DNA of 57,261 nt from an uncultured Bacteroidales bacterium. Lineage in GTDB: Bacteria; Bacteroidota; Bacteroidia; Bacteroidales; UBA932. The notes beneath the pieces were generated by a model. That model saw only the letters and a list, made by a program, of their open reading frames with translations, was not told where the DNA came from and searched no databases. Positions 12,032 to 19,787 of this stretch are shown one piece after another. The translations under genes and the position numbers were made by a program. Every line of letters begins with the position of its first letter. The first letter of the stretch is position 1. The DNA lies in contig CAJONI010000049.1 of NCBI GenBank assembly GCA_905235995.1, forward strand, positions 1-57,261. Direction: 5' to 3'.

Positions 12032-13285
12032 TTATGAGTTCAGTCTGCTGGCGATAGCTGAAGCGCGGGCCAGGATCTCCTCCTGACCCTCGACGCGGCG
12101 GTGTTCCATCACCACCCTGCCGTCGACTATCGCGGTGTCGAAGCACGAGCTGTTGGCCGAGAGTATGAGGTTGCCCAGGAAATTGCCATCAGGCACGAAA
12201 GCTTCGTTGGCGGTATCTACGAGCACCATGTCCGCCAGTGCGCCTTCCTCCACGCGTCCCACGTCTATTCCGAGGGGCCTGGCGGCGTTGACCGTGGCCA
12301 GGTCCATCAGTTCGGACAGGGGCATGGCCGAGGGATCCTCCCTCCAGGCCTTCTGGAGCATGGCCGTGGTCTTCATGCTCTCGCGTATGTCGAGGTTGTT
12401 CGACGATGCGGCGCCGTCGGTACCTATGCACACGTTGGCTCCGGCGTCGCGGAGTTCGGTGTACTTGAAGCGGTAGCCAGACGCCAGCTTGAGGTTGGAG
12501 TTGATGTTGTGGACCACCGTGGTATGGGTGCGGCCCAGGAGTTCGATGTCGTGTCCGTCGACCCACAGTCCGTGGGCCAGGACGGTGCGATGCCCCAGCA
12601 GCCCGAGGCGGTTGAAGTGCACCGCGGGGGTCATGCCGGTGCGGGCCACGTCTTCCTGGGTTTCGGAAAGGGTCTCCGCCAGATGTCCGGTAAGCACCAG
12701 GCCGTGTTCGCGTGCGAAGAGTCCGGCGCGGAGCATCGTGGCTTCGGAAGTGGTATAATCGGCATGTATGGCCACCGACATCTGCAGGCGCGAGGGCCAT
12801 TCACGCGACATGGCGTAGACCTCCTCGCACTCGCGGTACTGCTGCGCAGCCTTTTCCAGGTCGAAATTGTCGAGGAAGTTGTAGGAGATGAAGCCGCGTA
12901 TGCCGGCGTCCTCTGCGGCGCGGGCGATGGCGGGTGATTTCCAGTACATGTCGAGGAAGCAGGTGGTGCCGGTACGGAGCATCTCCAGGAAGGCGAGGCG
13001 GGCGCCCCAGTACACGGCTTCCTCATCGAGGCGGGTCTCAACCGTCCAGATGCGGTCGAGCCAGGTCTTCAGCGGCACGTCTTCGTAGCAGCTGCGCATC
13101 AGGGTCATCGCGGTATGGGTGTGCATGTTGACAAGGCCGGGAATCACCGTCATGCCCCGGCCTTCGAACACCCGGTCGGCGCCCTCGGTTATGGAGGGGG
13201 CTATCAAGGCGATGCGGCTGCCTTCGACCAGAATGTCGACCTTCACACCGTCCTTCCGGACGTCCTTTATGAGAAGCGTGCCCAT
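12032..13285 (-). CDS. mtaD: 5-methylthioadenosine/S-adenosylhomocysteine deaminase
   Basis: Amidohydrolase that deaminates 5'-methylthioadenosine or S-adenosylhomocysteine to the inosine form. The 417 residues show the family's metal and substrate residues in order: NMHTHTAM (His55, His57), AIHADYTT (His174), GHLAET (His201, Glu204), LAHGLW (His238) and [11 protein letters not shown] (Asp290). [12 protein letters not shown] is also typical of the MTA/SAH deaminase branch. It is first gene of a four-gene minus-strand unit. An adenosine or other nucleoside deaminase role is possible from sequence alone, but the link to mtnA favours methylthioadenosine. Confidence 0.9.
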   Translation of the reverse strand: MGTLLIKDVRKDGVKVDILVEGSRIALIAPSITEGADRVFEGRGMTVIPGLVNMHTHTAMTLMRSCYEDVPLKTWLDRIWTVETRLDEEAVYWGARLAFLEMLRTGTTCFLDMYWKSPAIARAAEDAGIRGFISYNFLDNFDLEKAAQQYRECEEVYAMSREWPSRLQMSVAIHADYTTSEATMLRAGLFAREHGLVLTGHLAETLSETQEDVARTGMTPAVHFNRLGLLGHRTVLAHGLWVDGHDIELLGRTHTTVVHNINSNLKLASGYRFKYTELRDAGANVCIGTDGAASSNNLDIRESMKTTAMLQKAWREDPSAMPLSELMDLATVNAARPLGIDVGRVEEGALADMVLVDTANEAFVPDGNFLGNLILSANSSCFDTAIVDGRVVMEHRRVEGQEEILARASAIASRLNS

Positions 13286-13306
13286 GGTTTTTCAGGTATA
13301 TTTTAG

Positions 13307-13338
13307 CAATGTTAGCAAAAAATCCCGAAAAGTGCAAA
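13307..13338 (-). promoter_or_regulatory. Promoter of mtaD-PNP-mtnA unit
   Basis: Minus-strand TTTG (13335-13338), 20 bases, then TAACATTG (13307-13314), one mismatch to TAnnTTTG, about 21 bases before the mtaD ATG. Confidence 0.55.
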
Positions 13339-13367
13339 CGGTGATACCGAATCCCGGCAGGATTCAG

Positions 13368-13375
13368 TATCTTTG
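13368..13375 (+). promoter_or_regulatory. -7 box of the 51-residue membrane protein gene
   Basis: Perfect TATCTTTG only four bases upstream of the ATG at 13380, so the message should be leaderless or nearly so. Confidence 0.65.
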
Positions 13376-13379
13376 CAAC

Positions 13380-13535
13380 ATGTTCGACAAGATCAAAACC
13401 TGGTACTCCGCCCAGACCGACACGACCAAGGCCCTCATCTGGATAGGCCTGATCGCCATCATCGGTATCATCTTCCGCTGGGACGCCGTCCTCTCAGGCA
13501 TCAGGCACGGCTTCGGATTCTATTCCGGCAGATAA
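13380..13535 (+). CDS. Small single-pass membrane protein, 51 residues
   Basis: A short protein starting MFDKIKTWYSAQTDTTKALIW, with one hydrophobic helix (about 18-33, LIWIGLIAIIGIIF) and a basic, aromatic tail ending HGFGFYSGR. No function can be assigned. I believe similar short proteins with an N-terminal amphipathic stretch and an RWD segment after the helix occur widely in Bacteroidales, but this is from memory. Support for being real: a perfect -7 promoter box directly upstream, a clean ATG at 13380, and no competing gene in the space. A longer frame upstream of the promoter is not used. Confidence 0.7.
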   Translation: MFDKIKTWYSAQTDTTKALIWIGLIAIIGIIFRWDAVLSGIRHGFGFYSGR

Positions 13536-13561
13536 CGCCGGGGTTGCAGGCACTGGCTACG

Positions 13562-14212
13562 TCAGCCCCGTTTGATGTACGCCATGATCACCTCTACCGC
13601 TTCATCTTCACTCATGTCTCCGACATTGAGGCACAGGTGGTAGTTTCGGGCGTCATAGCGGCTCCGGCCGGTGTAGCGCCGGATATAGTTTTCGCGCATC
13701 CTGTCCACCCTTTCGATGACGTCTTCGGCCTGGTGGCGGGAGAGGCTCTGCTTTTCCATTACGCGTGCGATGCGGTACTCAAGCGGCGCCGTGATGAAGA
13801 TGTCGAGCTTGTTGGGAAATTCCCTGAGGACGAAGAAACCGGAACGGCCTGCGATCACGCAGGAATCATCCTCCACAAGCGAGCGCACGATATCCTGCTC
13901 TGCCATGAAGATTTCGTCGGTCGTGGGCTGGTTGACGTATTCCTTGCCGTAGAGCCGGGTGGATCCTACGAATGCCGCTGGTGTGGGAGCCGGCACGACG
14001 CGATGGATGAAATCTGCCATCCAGTGCTTCTTTTCTCCCTTGAGGGCTTCGATCGTGGAAGGTGTCAGGTCGAAGCGTTTTTCGAGTTCGCGGATCAGTT
14101 CCTTGTCGTACAGCTGTACGCCCAGTTTCTGGGCGAGCTTCATGGCGATGGTGTGGCCTCCGCTGCCGATTTCCCGGCTGACGGTGATGGCGAATTGCTC
14201 CTGAGTGTTCAT
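13562..14212 (-). CDS. Cytidylate kinase-like family protein
   Basis: A P-loop protein of 216 residues of the cytidylate-kinase-like family common in anaerobes. The nucleotide-binding loop is SREIGSGGHTIA near the N-terminus, followed by LAQKLGVQLYDKELI. CVIAGRSGFFVLREFPN and the Arg-rich lid RVMEKQSLSRHQAEDVIERVDRMR resemble nucleoside monophosphate kinases. It is not the canonical cmk (no long CMP-binding insert is recognisable), and the true substrate is unknown. It lies 10 bases after a radical SAM gene on the same strand, probably cotranscribed, and converges on the small membrane protein gene. Confidence 0.85.
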   Translation of the reverse strand: MNTQEQFAITVSREIGSGGHTIAMKLAQKLGVQLYDKELIRELEKRFDLTPSTIEALKGEKKHWMADFIHRVVPAPTPAAFVGSTRLYGKEYVNQPTTDEIFMAEQDIVRSLVEDDSCVIAGRSGFFVLREFPNKLDIFITAPLEYRIARVMEKQSLSRHQAEDVIERVDRMRENYIRRYTGRSRYDARNYHLCLNVGDMSEDEAVEVIMAYIKRG

Positions 14213-14222
14213 ATTCTATGGA

Positions 14223-14990
14223 TTATTTCGTTTTCTTTCCCTGTATGTCGATGTCGAACCCTTCCTTTGCCAGAGGGCGCACGAGGCGTTCCATCTCCTC
14301 GACGGAGAAGGCCTCGACGCCTGCGGCGGGAGCGGGGCGGTCGAGGGTGTAGACCATGATCTTTCGAGGTTTCAGGCGCCGCACCAGCGCCATCCAGCCA
14401 TCCAGGACCTCGGGGGACGAAGAGTCGAAGCCGGGGGCCCTCAGGAACATGGTCTGGAGGATGAAATCGCCTTCGAAGCGTTCCAATGCCTCCACCACTT
14501 CAGCTACATGGTAGCCTGGCGCGGGTTGGTTGATGAGGGCGGCGAGCTGGTCGGTGGGTGCGTCTATCTTCAGGATGGGATTGTCGACCTTGCGCAGGGC
14601 GGCGAATACTTCCGGGACATGGATGCGAGTCGCGTTGGAAAGCACTGATACCTTTGCTGACGGCACGTAGGCGTCGCGCAGGAAGAGGGTGTCTTCGATG
14701 ATGCGGGGGAAGTCAGGGTTGAGGGTGGGTTCGCCGTCGCCGGAGAAGGTGATGGAATCGATGGGGATACCTTCAAGCATGATTTCGGTGAGCTTGTCTT
14801 CGAGTGCTGCGCGGACCTGGCCGGCAGTGGGAAGCTTGCTGTCGCCGCGTCCGTCGCGGTTCCAGCCGCATTCGCAGTAGATGCAGTCGAAGTTGCAGAG
14901 TTTGCCCTGGGTGGGTAGCAGGTTCACGCCGAGCGACCGGCCGAGCCTGCGACTGTGGATGGGTCCGAAGACTGTAGCTTCTCTCATCAT
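14223..14990 (-). CDS. Radical SAM protein
   Basis: The 255-residue protein has the radical SAM cluster motif CNFDCIYC (Cys32, Cys36, Cys39) after the preface GPIHSRRLGRSLGVNLLP, then GDGEPTLNPDF (SAM-binding glycine-rich segment) and VSVLSNAT. This arrangement is typical of small radical SAM proteins near the YfkB/MoaA-like group whose substrate is undetermined. There is no SPASM-type extra cysteine cluster at the C-terminus. Its promoter overlaps that of the divergent thioesterase. The start could be either of two adjacent ATGs (14990 or 14987). Confidence 0.85.
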   Translation of the reverse strand: MMREATVFGPIHSRRLGRSLGVNLLPTQGKLCNFDCIYCECGWNRDGRGDSKLPTAGQVRAALEDKLTEIMLEGIPIDSITFSGDGEPTLNPDFPRIIEDTLFLRDAYVPSAKVSVLSNATRIHVPEVFAALRKVDNPILKIDAPTDQLAALINQPAPGYHVAEVVEALERFEGDFILQTMFLRAPGFDSSSPEVLDGWMALVRRLKPRKIMVYTLDRPAPAAGVEAFSVEEMERLVRPLAKEGFDIDIQGKKTK

Positions 14991-15000
14991 GGCCTGAAAA

Positions 15001-15040
15001 TTTGGATAAAGGTAGCGAATATTTATCTTTGCGTGGCAAA
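15001..15040. promoter_or_regulatory. Interlocked divergent promoters (radical SAM / thioesterase)
   Basis: Plus strand: TTTG 15001-15004, 19 bases, perfect TATCTTTG 15024-15031 for the thioesterase. Minus strand: TTTG 15037-15040, 22 bases, TACCTTTA 15007-15014 for the radical SAM gene. The two core promoters occupy the same 40 bases, so both cannot be bound at once. Confidence 0.6.
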
Positions 15041-15052
15041 AAGAGAGAAAAA

Positions 15053-15445
15053 ATGTTCGTTTACAGGCATAAGGTACACTACTACGAGACTGACAGGATG
15101 GGAGTTACCCATCATTCCAACTATATCCGTTTCATGGAAGAGGCGCGTGTTGCCTATCTCGAGGCCATCGGTGCCGGCTATTCGGCCATGGAGGCCTCGG
15201 GCATCATCTCGCCGGTAATCGGTGTCGAAGCGTCCTACAAGCACACCACTACTTTCGACGATGAGATCGACATCGAGGTATTCCTGCGTTCGATGACGAC
15301 TTTCAAGCTTAAGATCGGCTATGTGATGCGTTGCGGCGACAAGGTAGTGTTCGAGGGCACTTCCCTCCACTGCTTCCTCAATCCTGCCGGCAAGCCCGTC
15401 TCCATCGCCGACCACTACCCCCAGTTCCGCGAACACATGAAATAG
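15053..15445 (+). CDS. Acyl-CoA thioesterase, YbgC/4HBT hotdog family
   Basis: A 130-residue single hotdog-fold protein. The N-terminal YYETDRMGVTHHSNYIRFMEEAR is shown by its parts: the Asp of ETDRMG is the family's catalytic residue and HHSNY is the usual companion. It probably hydrolyses acyl-CoA or acyl-ACP thioesters in the cytoplasm; chain length is unknown. I place the start at ATG 15053 since the perfect promoter box is at 15024-15031; an in-frame ATG at 15002 lies upstream of the promoter and the family begins where I start it. Confidence 0.88.
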   Translation: MFVYRHKVHYYETDRMGVTHHSNYIRFMEEARVAYLEAIGAGYSAMEASGIISPVIGVEASYKHTTTFDDEIDIEVFLRSMTTFKLKIGYVMRCGDKVVFEGTSLHCFLNPAGKPVSIADHYPQFREHMK

Positions 15446-15463
15446 CCGCCTGCGGGCGTAGCG

Positions 15464-15592
15464 GCTGTTGGGGTATTGCTCTGAAACCCATAGCCACCCT
15501 CGGCTCTGTAAGAGGGAGGGGCCCGAAATCAGCTTGCTGATTTTGGGAGGGGTCGCGCTTGCGCGACGGTTTCAGAGCAATACCCCAACAGC
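15464..15592. repeat. 129-base nested palindromic repeat element
   Basis: Perfect 25-bp inverted repeats (15464-15488 and 15568-15592, outer end GCTGTTGGGG, inner end CTGAAACC) enclose about 79 bases. Inside are further small hairpins: AAATCAGC-TT-GCTGATTT and GTCGCGC-TT-GCGCGAC, plus complementary CCCTC/GAGGG tracts. It fills the gap between the convergent thioesterase and folC genes. No poly-T tract follows, so it is not a standard intrinsic terminator. It has no coding capacity that looks real, and resembles a MITE or REP-type unit. Confidence 0.8.
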
Positions 15593-15602
15593 AGACGGAG
15601 CC

Positions 15603-16865
15603 CTAAAGGATTTCGCAGACGACGAAATTGCTGCCGCCGATGAAGATCAGGTCCTTGTCGGAGGCCAGGCTGTCGGCCTGGGCGAGAGCGGCGGGGACGC
15701 TGAAGGATACGCGGCCGGGGATGCCGTGGTCTGACATGGCGTTCGCCAGGTCGGCCGCAGGCAGGGCCCTGGCACTCGAAGCCTGCGTCCAGATGTAGTT
15801 CACATTGCGCGGCAGCAGCGGAGCAATGGCGTCTACATCCTTTTCCTTGGCCAGGCCCAGGATAAAGAACACATTGTCGTAGTTGCAGGAGATGCGGTCC
15901 ACCTGCTCCGCCACCCAGCGCAGTCCGTGAGCGTTATGCCCTGTGTCACAGATGATCTTCGCCTTGCCGGCAACAGAATCCGCCTCGCGCAGGGTTTCCC
16001 AGCGGCCGTGCAGGCCTGTGCGACGGGCTGCCTCACGGACCCCGGATTCGAAAGCCTCAAGATCCAGTTGAAGCATGGGCTGAAGTATGCCCACCGCAGC
16101 GGAGAGAGTGCAGAGATTACGCTGCTGGTAGTCGCCCGGCAGGTCGAGGTCCGAGACCTTCAGATGAAGGCATTCCGGAGCTTCCACGGCGAAAGTCAGG
16201 GGGCTGCCGCAAGCCGCTGCACGCCCTTCGAAGACAGGGCGGGTCTGAGGGGTGAATTCTCCGACCACCGCCGGGACGCCCGGCTTGATGATGCCGGACT
16301 TTTCACCCGCGATGGCTTCCAGGGTGTAGCCCAGATGCTCGCAATGCTCCAGGCCTATGTTGGTTATCACGCTGAGTACAGGCGTGATAACGTTGGTCGA
16401 GTCGAGCCTTCCGCCCAACCCGGTCTCTATAACGGCGATGTCGACCTTCTCGGCGGCGAAAAAGTCGAAGGCCATGGCCGTGGTAATCTCGAAAAACGAC
16501 GGCCTCCGCTCTTCGAAGAAGGACTTCCAGCGGTCAAGGAACTGCTCGACGAATTCGCACGGGGCCATGCGGAAACCATCGCCCTCCACTATCTTAAGCC
16601 TCTCGCGGAAATCCTTGAGGTGTGGCGAGGTATAGAGCCCGACCTTCATTCCGCAGGCCGCGAGTCCGGCAGCCAACATATGGCATGTGGAACCCTTGCC
16701 GTTCGTACCGGCTACATGGATACAACGGAAGCGCCGGTGGGGATGTCCCAGCGCTTCGTCGAAGGCGAGCATCGTGTCGATGCCGGGCTTGTACGCCAGT
16801 TTCCCTACCGTCTGGTAGGTGGGAAACTGGCGGAACAGCCATTCGATCTTTTCCTCGTAGGTCAC
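15603..16865 (-). CDS. folC: Folylpolyglutamate synthase / dihydrofolate synthase
   Basis: Adds glutamate to dihydropteroate or folates (Mur-ligase family). The 420 residues have the ATP loop VAGTNGKGSTCHM, the folate loop with TSPHLKDFRER, the EITTAMAFDFF and ETGLGGRLDSTN segments, ITNIGLEHCEHLG with the metal-binding His, and GEKSGIIKPGVP. C-terminal CDTGHNAHGL is also typical. The start is a GTG (16863-16865) overlapping the pgm stop as GTGA, which implies translational coupling. The 3' end abuts the palindromic repeat at 15464-15592. Confidence 0.95.
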   Translation of the reverse strand: MTYEEKIEWLFRQFPTYQTVGKLAYKPGIDTMLAFDEALGHPHRRFRCIHVAGTNGKGSTCHMLAAGLAACGMKVGLYTSPHLKDFRERLKIVEGDGFRMAPCEFVEQFLDRWKSFFEERRPSFFEITTAMAFDFFAAEKVDIAVIETGLGGRLDSTNVITPVLSVITNIGLEHCEHLGYTLEAIAGEKSGIIKPGVPAVVGEFTPQTRPVFEGRAAACGSPLTFAVEAPECLHLKVSDLDLPGDYQQRNLCTLSAAVGILQPMLQLDLEAFESGVREAARRTGLHGRWETLREADSVAGKAKIICDTGHNAHGLRWVAEQVDRISCNYDNVFFILGLAKEKDVDAIAPLLPRNVNYIWTQASSARALPAADLANAMSDHGIPGRVSFSVPAALAQADSLASDKDLIFIGGSNFVVCEIL

Positions 16866-18514
16866 TTGGAATACTCCTCGCGCAGTGCGGCGTTCAGCGC
16901 ATCGGCGTCAGGGCCGCAGGCGCTGAAGTAGAACTTGATCTTCGGCTCGGTGCCGGAAGGACGTACAGTTACCTTGCAGCCGTTCTCGCTGAAGAACTGC
17001 AGCACGTTGGACTTCGGCAGACCCGTCTCCTCGGGCTTGTTGTAGTCCACCACCTTGACCACGGGCGAACCGGCCAGGGTCTTCGGCGGCGTGGTGCGGA
17101 AGTCGACCATCATCTGCTGGATCTGCTCCAGGCCGTCCTTGCCCTTCTTGTAGACGGAGATGAGGCTCTCCTTGAAGTAACCGTATTCCTTGTAGATTTC
17201 CTTGAGATAGCCGTAGAGCGTCTGGCCGCGGTCGGCGAGCCATGCGGCGCACTCGCAGAGCAGGGCGCAGGTGATCACCGAATCCTTGTCGCGCACGAAG
17301 CTGCCGGCATTGAAGCCGTTGCTCTCCTCGCCGCCGCAGATGAAGGTCTTCTTGCCCTCGTTGCGGTGCTGGATCTCAGCGATATATTTGAAGCCGGTGA
17401 GCACGTCGTAGATCTCCACTCCGTATTTCTTGCAGATCTCCTTCATCAGGTCGGTGGTCACGATGGTCTTCACGACATATTGCTTGCCGTCGAGCTTGCC
17501 GAGTTCGGCCCAGCGGGTCAGGGCATAGCTGGTGATGAGCGTGGCGGTCTGGTTGCCGGTGAGCAGCACCATCTTGCCGTCGTCGCCCCTGACGGCGCAG
17601 CCGACGCGGTCGGCGTCGGGGTCGGTGCCGAGTGCGATATCGGCGCCCACTTCGTCGGCCCTTTCCATCACCATGCGCATCGCGGTGGGCTCCTCAGGGT
17701 TCGGAGAGACTACGGTCGGGAAGTTGCCGTCGCTCACATCCTGGGCGTCAACGTGATATACGTTCTTGAAGCCGGCCTGGGCGAGGCCTGCGGGAACCAT
17801 GCGGACGCCGGTGCCGTGGAGCGGCGTGTAGGCGATCTTGAAGTCGCTGTGGCGGGCGATGCTTTCAGGCGAGAGCAGCAGCGAGAGCTGGCTGTCGAGG
17901 TATGCCTTGTCGACCTCTGCCCCCACGGTCTCGGGAAGGGCGCCTTCGGCGATGTTCACCTGTTCCATCGAGGTGATCTTGTTGACTTCGTCGATGATGT
18001 TCTTGTCGTGCGGGGAGATGATCTGTCCGCCGTCCTCCCAGAACACCTTGTAGCCGTTGTATTCCTTGGGGTTGTGCGATGCAGTGATCATGATGCCGGA
18101 CTGGCAGCCGAGGTAGCGGATGGCGAAGCTGAGCTCGGGAGTGGGGCGGATGTTGTCGAACACATAGGCCTTGATGCCGTTGCCCATCAGCACTTCGGCC
18201 GACACCTTTGTGAAGAGCTTGCTGTTGTTGCGGCTGTCGTAGGAGATCACCACCGAGATCTCGCGGTCGGTGAAGTTCTTTTTCAGATAGTTGGCCAATC
18301 CCTGCGTGGCCATGGCCACGGTGTAGCGGTTCATGCGGTTCGTGCCGGCGCCCATTACGCCGCGCAGGCCGCCGGTGCCGAATTCCAGCGTGCGGTAGAA
18401 CGCGTCCTCGAGCATCTTCGGGTCGCCTTTCATCAATTCCAGCACTTCATGCTGGGTTTCTTCATCGAAACTGTTGCTGAGCCAGGATTTGGCCACGTCA
18501 AGATAATTTGCCAT
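16862..18514 (-). CDS. Phospho-sugar mutase (phosphoglucomutase/phosphomannomutase)
   Basis: Alpha-D-phosphohexomutase of about 550 residues, interconverting glucose (or mannose) 1- and 6-phosphate. Motifs: FGTGGLRGVMGAG (substrate/phosphate loop), MITASHNPKEYNGYKVF with the phosphorylated serine, GTDPDADRVG (metal-binding DxDxD), GGEESNGF (sugar-binding) and RPSGTEPKIKFYF (phosphate-binding C-terminal loop). The open frame extends to 18793, but a promoter box at 18571-18578 and the family's start MANYLDVAKSW favour ATG 18514. It comes before folC with a 4-base overlap. Confidence 0.93.
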   Translation of the reverse strand: MANYLDVAKSWLSNSFDEETQHEVLELMKGDPKMLEDAFYRTLEFGTGGLRGVMGAGTNRMNRYTVAMATQGLANYLKKNFTDREISVVISYDSRNNSKLFTKVSAEVLMGNGIKAYVFDNIRPTPELSFAIRYLGCQSGIMITASHNPKEYNGYKVFWEDGGQIISPHDKNIIDEVNKITSMEQVNIAEGALPETVGAEVDKAYLDSQLSLLLSPESIARHSDFKIAYTPLHGTGVRMVPAGLAQAGFKNVYHVDAQDVSDGNFPTVVSPNPEEPTAMRMVMERADEVGADIALGTDPDADRVGCAVRGDDGKMVLLTGNQTATLITSYALTRWAELGKLDGKQYVVKTIVTTDLMKEICKKYGVEIYDVLTGFKYIAEIQHRNEGKKTFICGGEESNGFNAGSFVRDKDSVITCALLCECAAWLADRGQTLYGYLKEIYKEYGYFKESLISVYKKGKDGLEQIQQMMVDFRTTPPKTLAGSPVVKVVDYNKPEETGLPKSNVLQFFSENGCKVTVRPSGTEPKIKFYFSACGPDADALNAALREEYSK

Positions 18515-18570
18515 ATGGAATGAATTTGAATATTGTTCCGAATTAGATACTGTTCTGGGCATTAATCTCT

Positions 18571-18578
18571 CAAAGTTA
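18571..18578 (-). promoter_or_regulatory. -7 box of pgm-folC
   Basis: Perfect TAACTTTG on the minus strand, about 56 bases before the pgm ATG at 18514. Confidence 0.6.
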
Positions 18579-18600
18579 TAAAAAACATTCGACAAATTCT

Positions 18601-18608
18601 TATTTTTG
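18601..18608 (+). promoter_or_regulatory. -7 box of the THUMP-like methyltransferase gene
   Basis: Perfect TATTTTTG six bases before ATG 18615. Its final TTG could be mistaken for a start codon. A leaderless or near-leaderless message is expected. Confidence 0.65.
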
Positions 18609-18614
18609 CAGAAG

Positions 18615-19787
18615 ATGATGGAGGAAATCTTCACGGAATTCATAGTCGCCCATGCCGATGACGATCCGGCCAGGCTGCTGCTTTCAGCGGAGCGCTGGCC
18701 CGAAGTGGAAGTCCGCCATGCGGCAGCTATCATCGCGGCGCGTCGGAAGATAAGGGAGAAACTTCCCTCGTGGCATGCCTGCCCTGACATCAATTATCCC
18801 TCAACCCTGGCGCTCGAACAATGCAGCTCCGAAGAGACGGCGCTCTACAAGCAGGCCTTCGTCCCCGCGGGCGGACGCATCGCCGACCTGACGGGCGGTC
18901 TGGGGGTGGATTGCCTGGCGCTGGCCGCCGCAGCATCAGAGGCGCATTACTGCGAGCGGAACCCGGAACTATGTACCGCTGCCAGGCTCAACTTCCCGCT
19001 TCTGGGGGCTCCGGACCTCATCGTTCACGAGGGCGACGGCATCGCCTGGCTGAGCCAGGCCCCCGGGCATTTCGACCTGGTCTATCTCGACCCCGCCAGG
19101 CGAGACAGGAGCGGCGGCCGCGTGTACGACATCGCCGGATGTGAGCCGAACCTACTGGAAATCAAAGACCTGCTGCTCGGCAAGGCCGACCGTGTGCTGG
19201 CGAAGATTTCGCCCATGGCAGATATAGGCAGGACTCTGGCCCAACTGCCTGAAACCCGTGAGCTGCACGTCGTGGCCGCAGGCGGGGAGGTCAAGGAACT
19301 GCTGCTCCTGATGGGAGAAGGAAACACGGAAGCCCCGCTGATAGTCGCCGCCGAAGGGCCGCTTCGTTTCAGCTTCAGGCCGGAAGAGGAGACGGCAGCG
19401 CCGGTGGAGTTCGCTGCCAGGCCCCGGCACTATCTTTACCAGCCCTCGAAGGCCCTGCTCAAGGCCGGAGCCTTCCGCCTGCTGTCGTACCGTTACGGAC
19501 TGGAAAAAATCGCCCCGAGCACCCATCTCTACACCTCCGACCGCATCGTGGAAGATTTCCCCGGCAAGCGCTTCGAAGTGGAGGAAGCCATCCCATGGGG
19601 CAAGCCCGCCATCAGGCAACTGAAAGAGAGCTATCCACGCCTGGAGATGACCGCACTCAACTTCCCCCTCCCCACCGAAGCCCTCCGCACTCGCATCGGC
19701 ATCCCCGGCGGCGGCCCCCGTCACCTCTTCGCCACCTCCTCCGCCAACCACCAGAAGATCCTGATAATCACCAGGAATGATGTATAG
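18615..19787 (+). CDS. SAM-dependent methyltransferase with THUMP-like C-terminal domain
   Basis: About 390 residues. The Rossmann methyltransferase core has IADLTGGLGVDCLALA (SAM-binding motif I), a later acidic HYCERNPE, HEGDGIAWL and VYLDPARRDRSGGRV, where DPARR marks the Bacteroidota family that carries a C-terminal THUMP-like domain. The C-terminal part (ATSSANHQKILIITR) ends in a small basic segment. An RNA or nucleotide substrate is likely from the family, but none is established. Start is ATG 18615 or the next codon at 18618. The stop codon is directly adjacent to the stop of the opposite S9 peptidase gene with no base between them. Confidence 0.85.
   Translation: MMEEIFTEFIVAHADDDPARLLLSAERWPEVEVRHAAAIIAARRKIREKLPSWHACPDINYPSTLALEQCSSEETALYKQAFVPAGGRIADLTGGLGVDCLALAAAASEAHYCERNPELCTAARLNFPLLGAPDLIVHEGDGIAWLSQAPGHFDLVYLDPARRDRSGGRVYDIAGCEPNLLEIKDLLLGKADRVLAKISPMADIGRTLAQLPETRELHVVAAGGEVKELLLLMGEGNTEAPLIVAAEGPLRFSFRPEEETAAPVEFAARPRHYLYQPSKALLKAGAFRLLSYRYGLEKIAPSTHLYTSDRIVEDFPGKRFEVEEAIPWGKPAIRQLKESYPRLEMTALNFPLPTEALRTRIGIPGGGPRHLFATSSANHQKILIITRNDV

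Noticed and set aside
15468-15734. Small open frame across the palindromic repeat
   Set aside because: It is composed of the repeat and the antisense of folC, with no protein-like features.
18515-18793. Upstream extension of the phospho-sugar mutase
   Set aside because: It crosses the promoter box at 18571-18578 and the divergent methyltransferase gene; the family begins at MANYLD.
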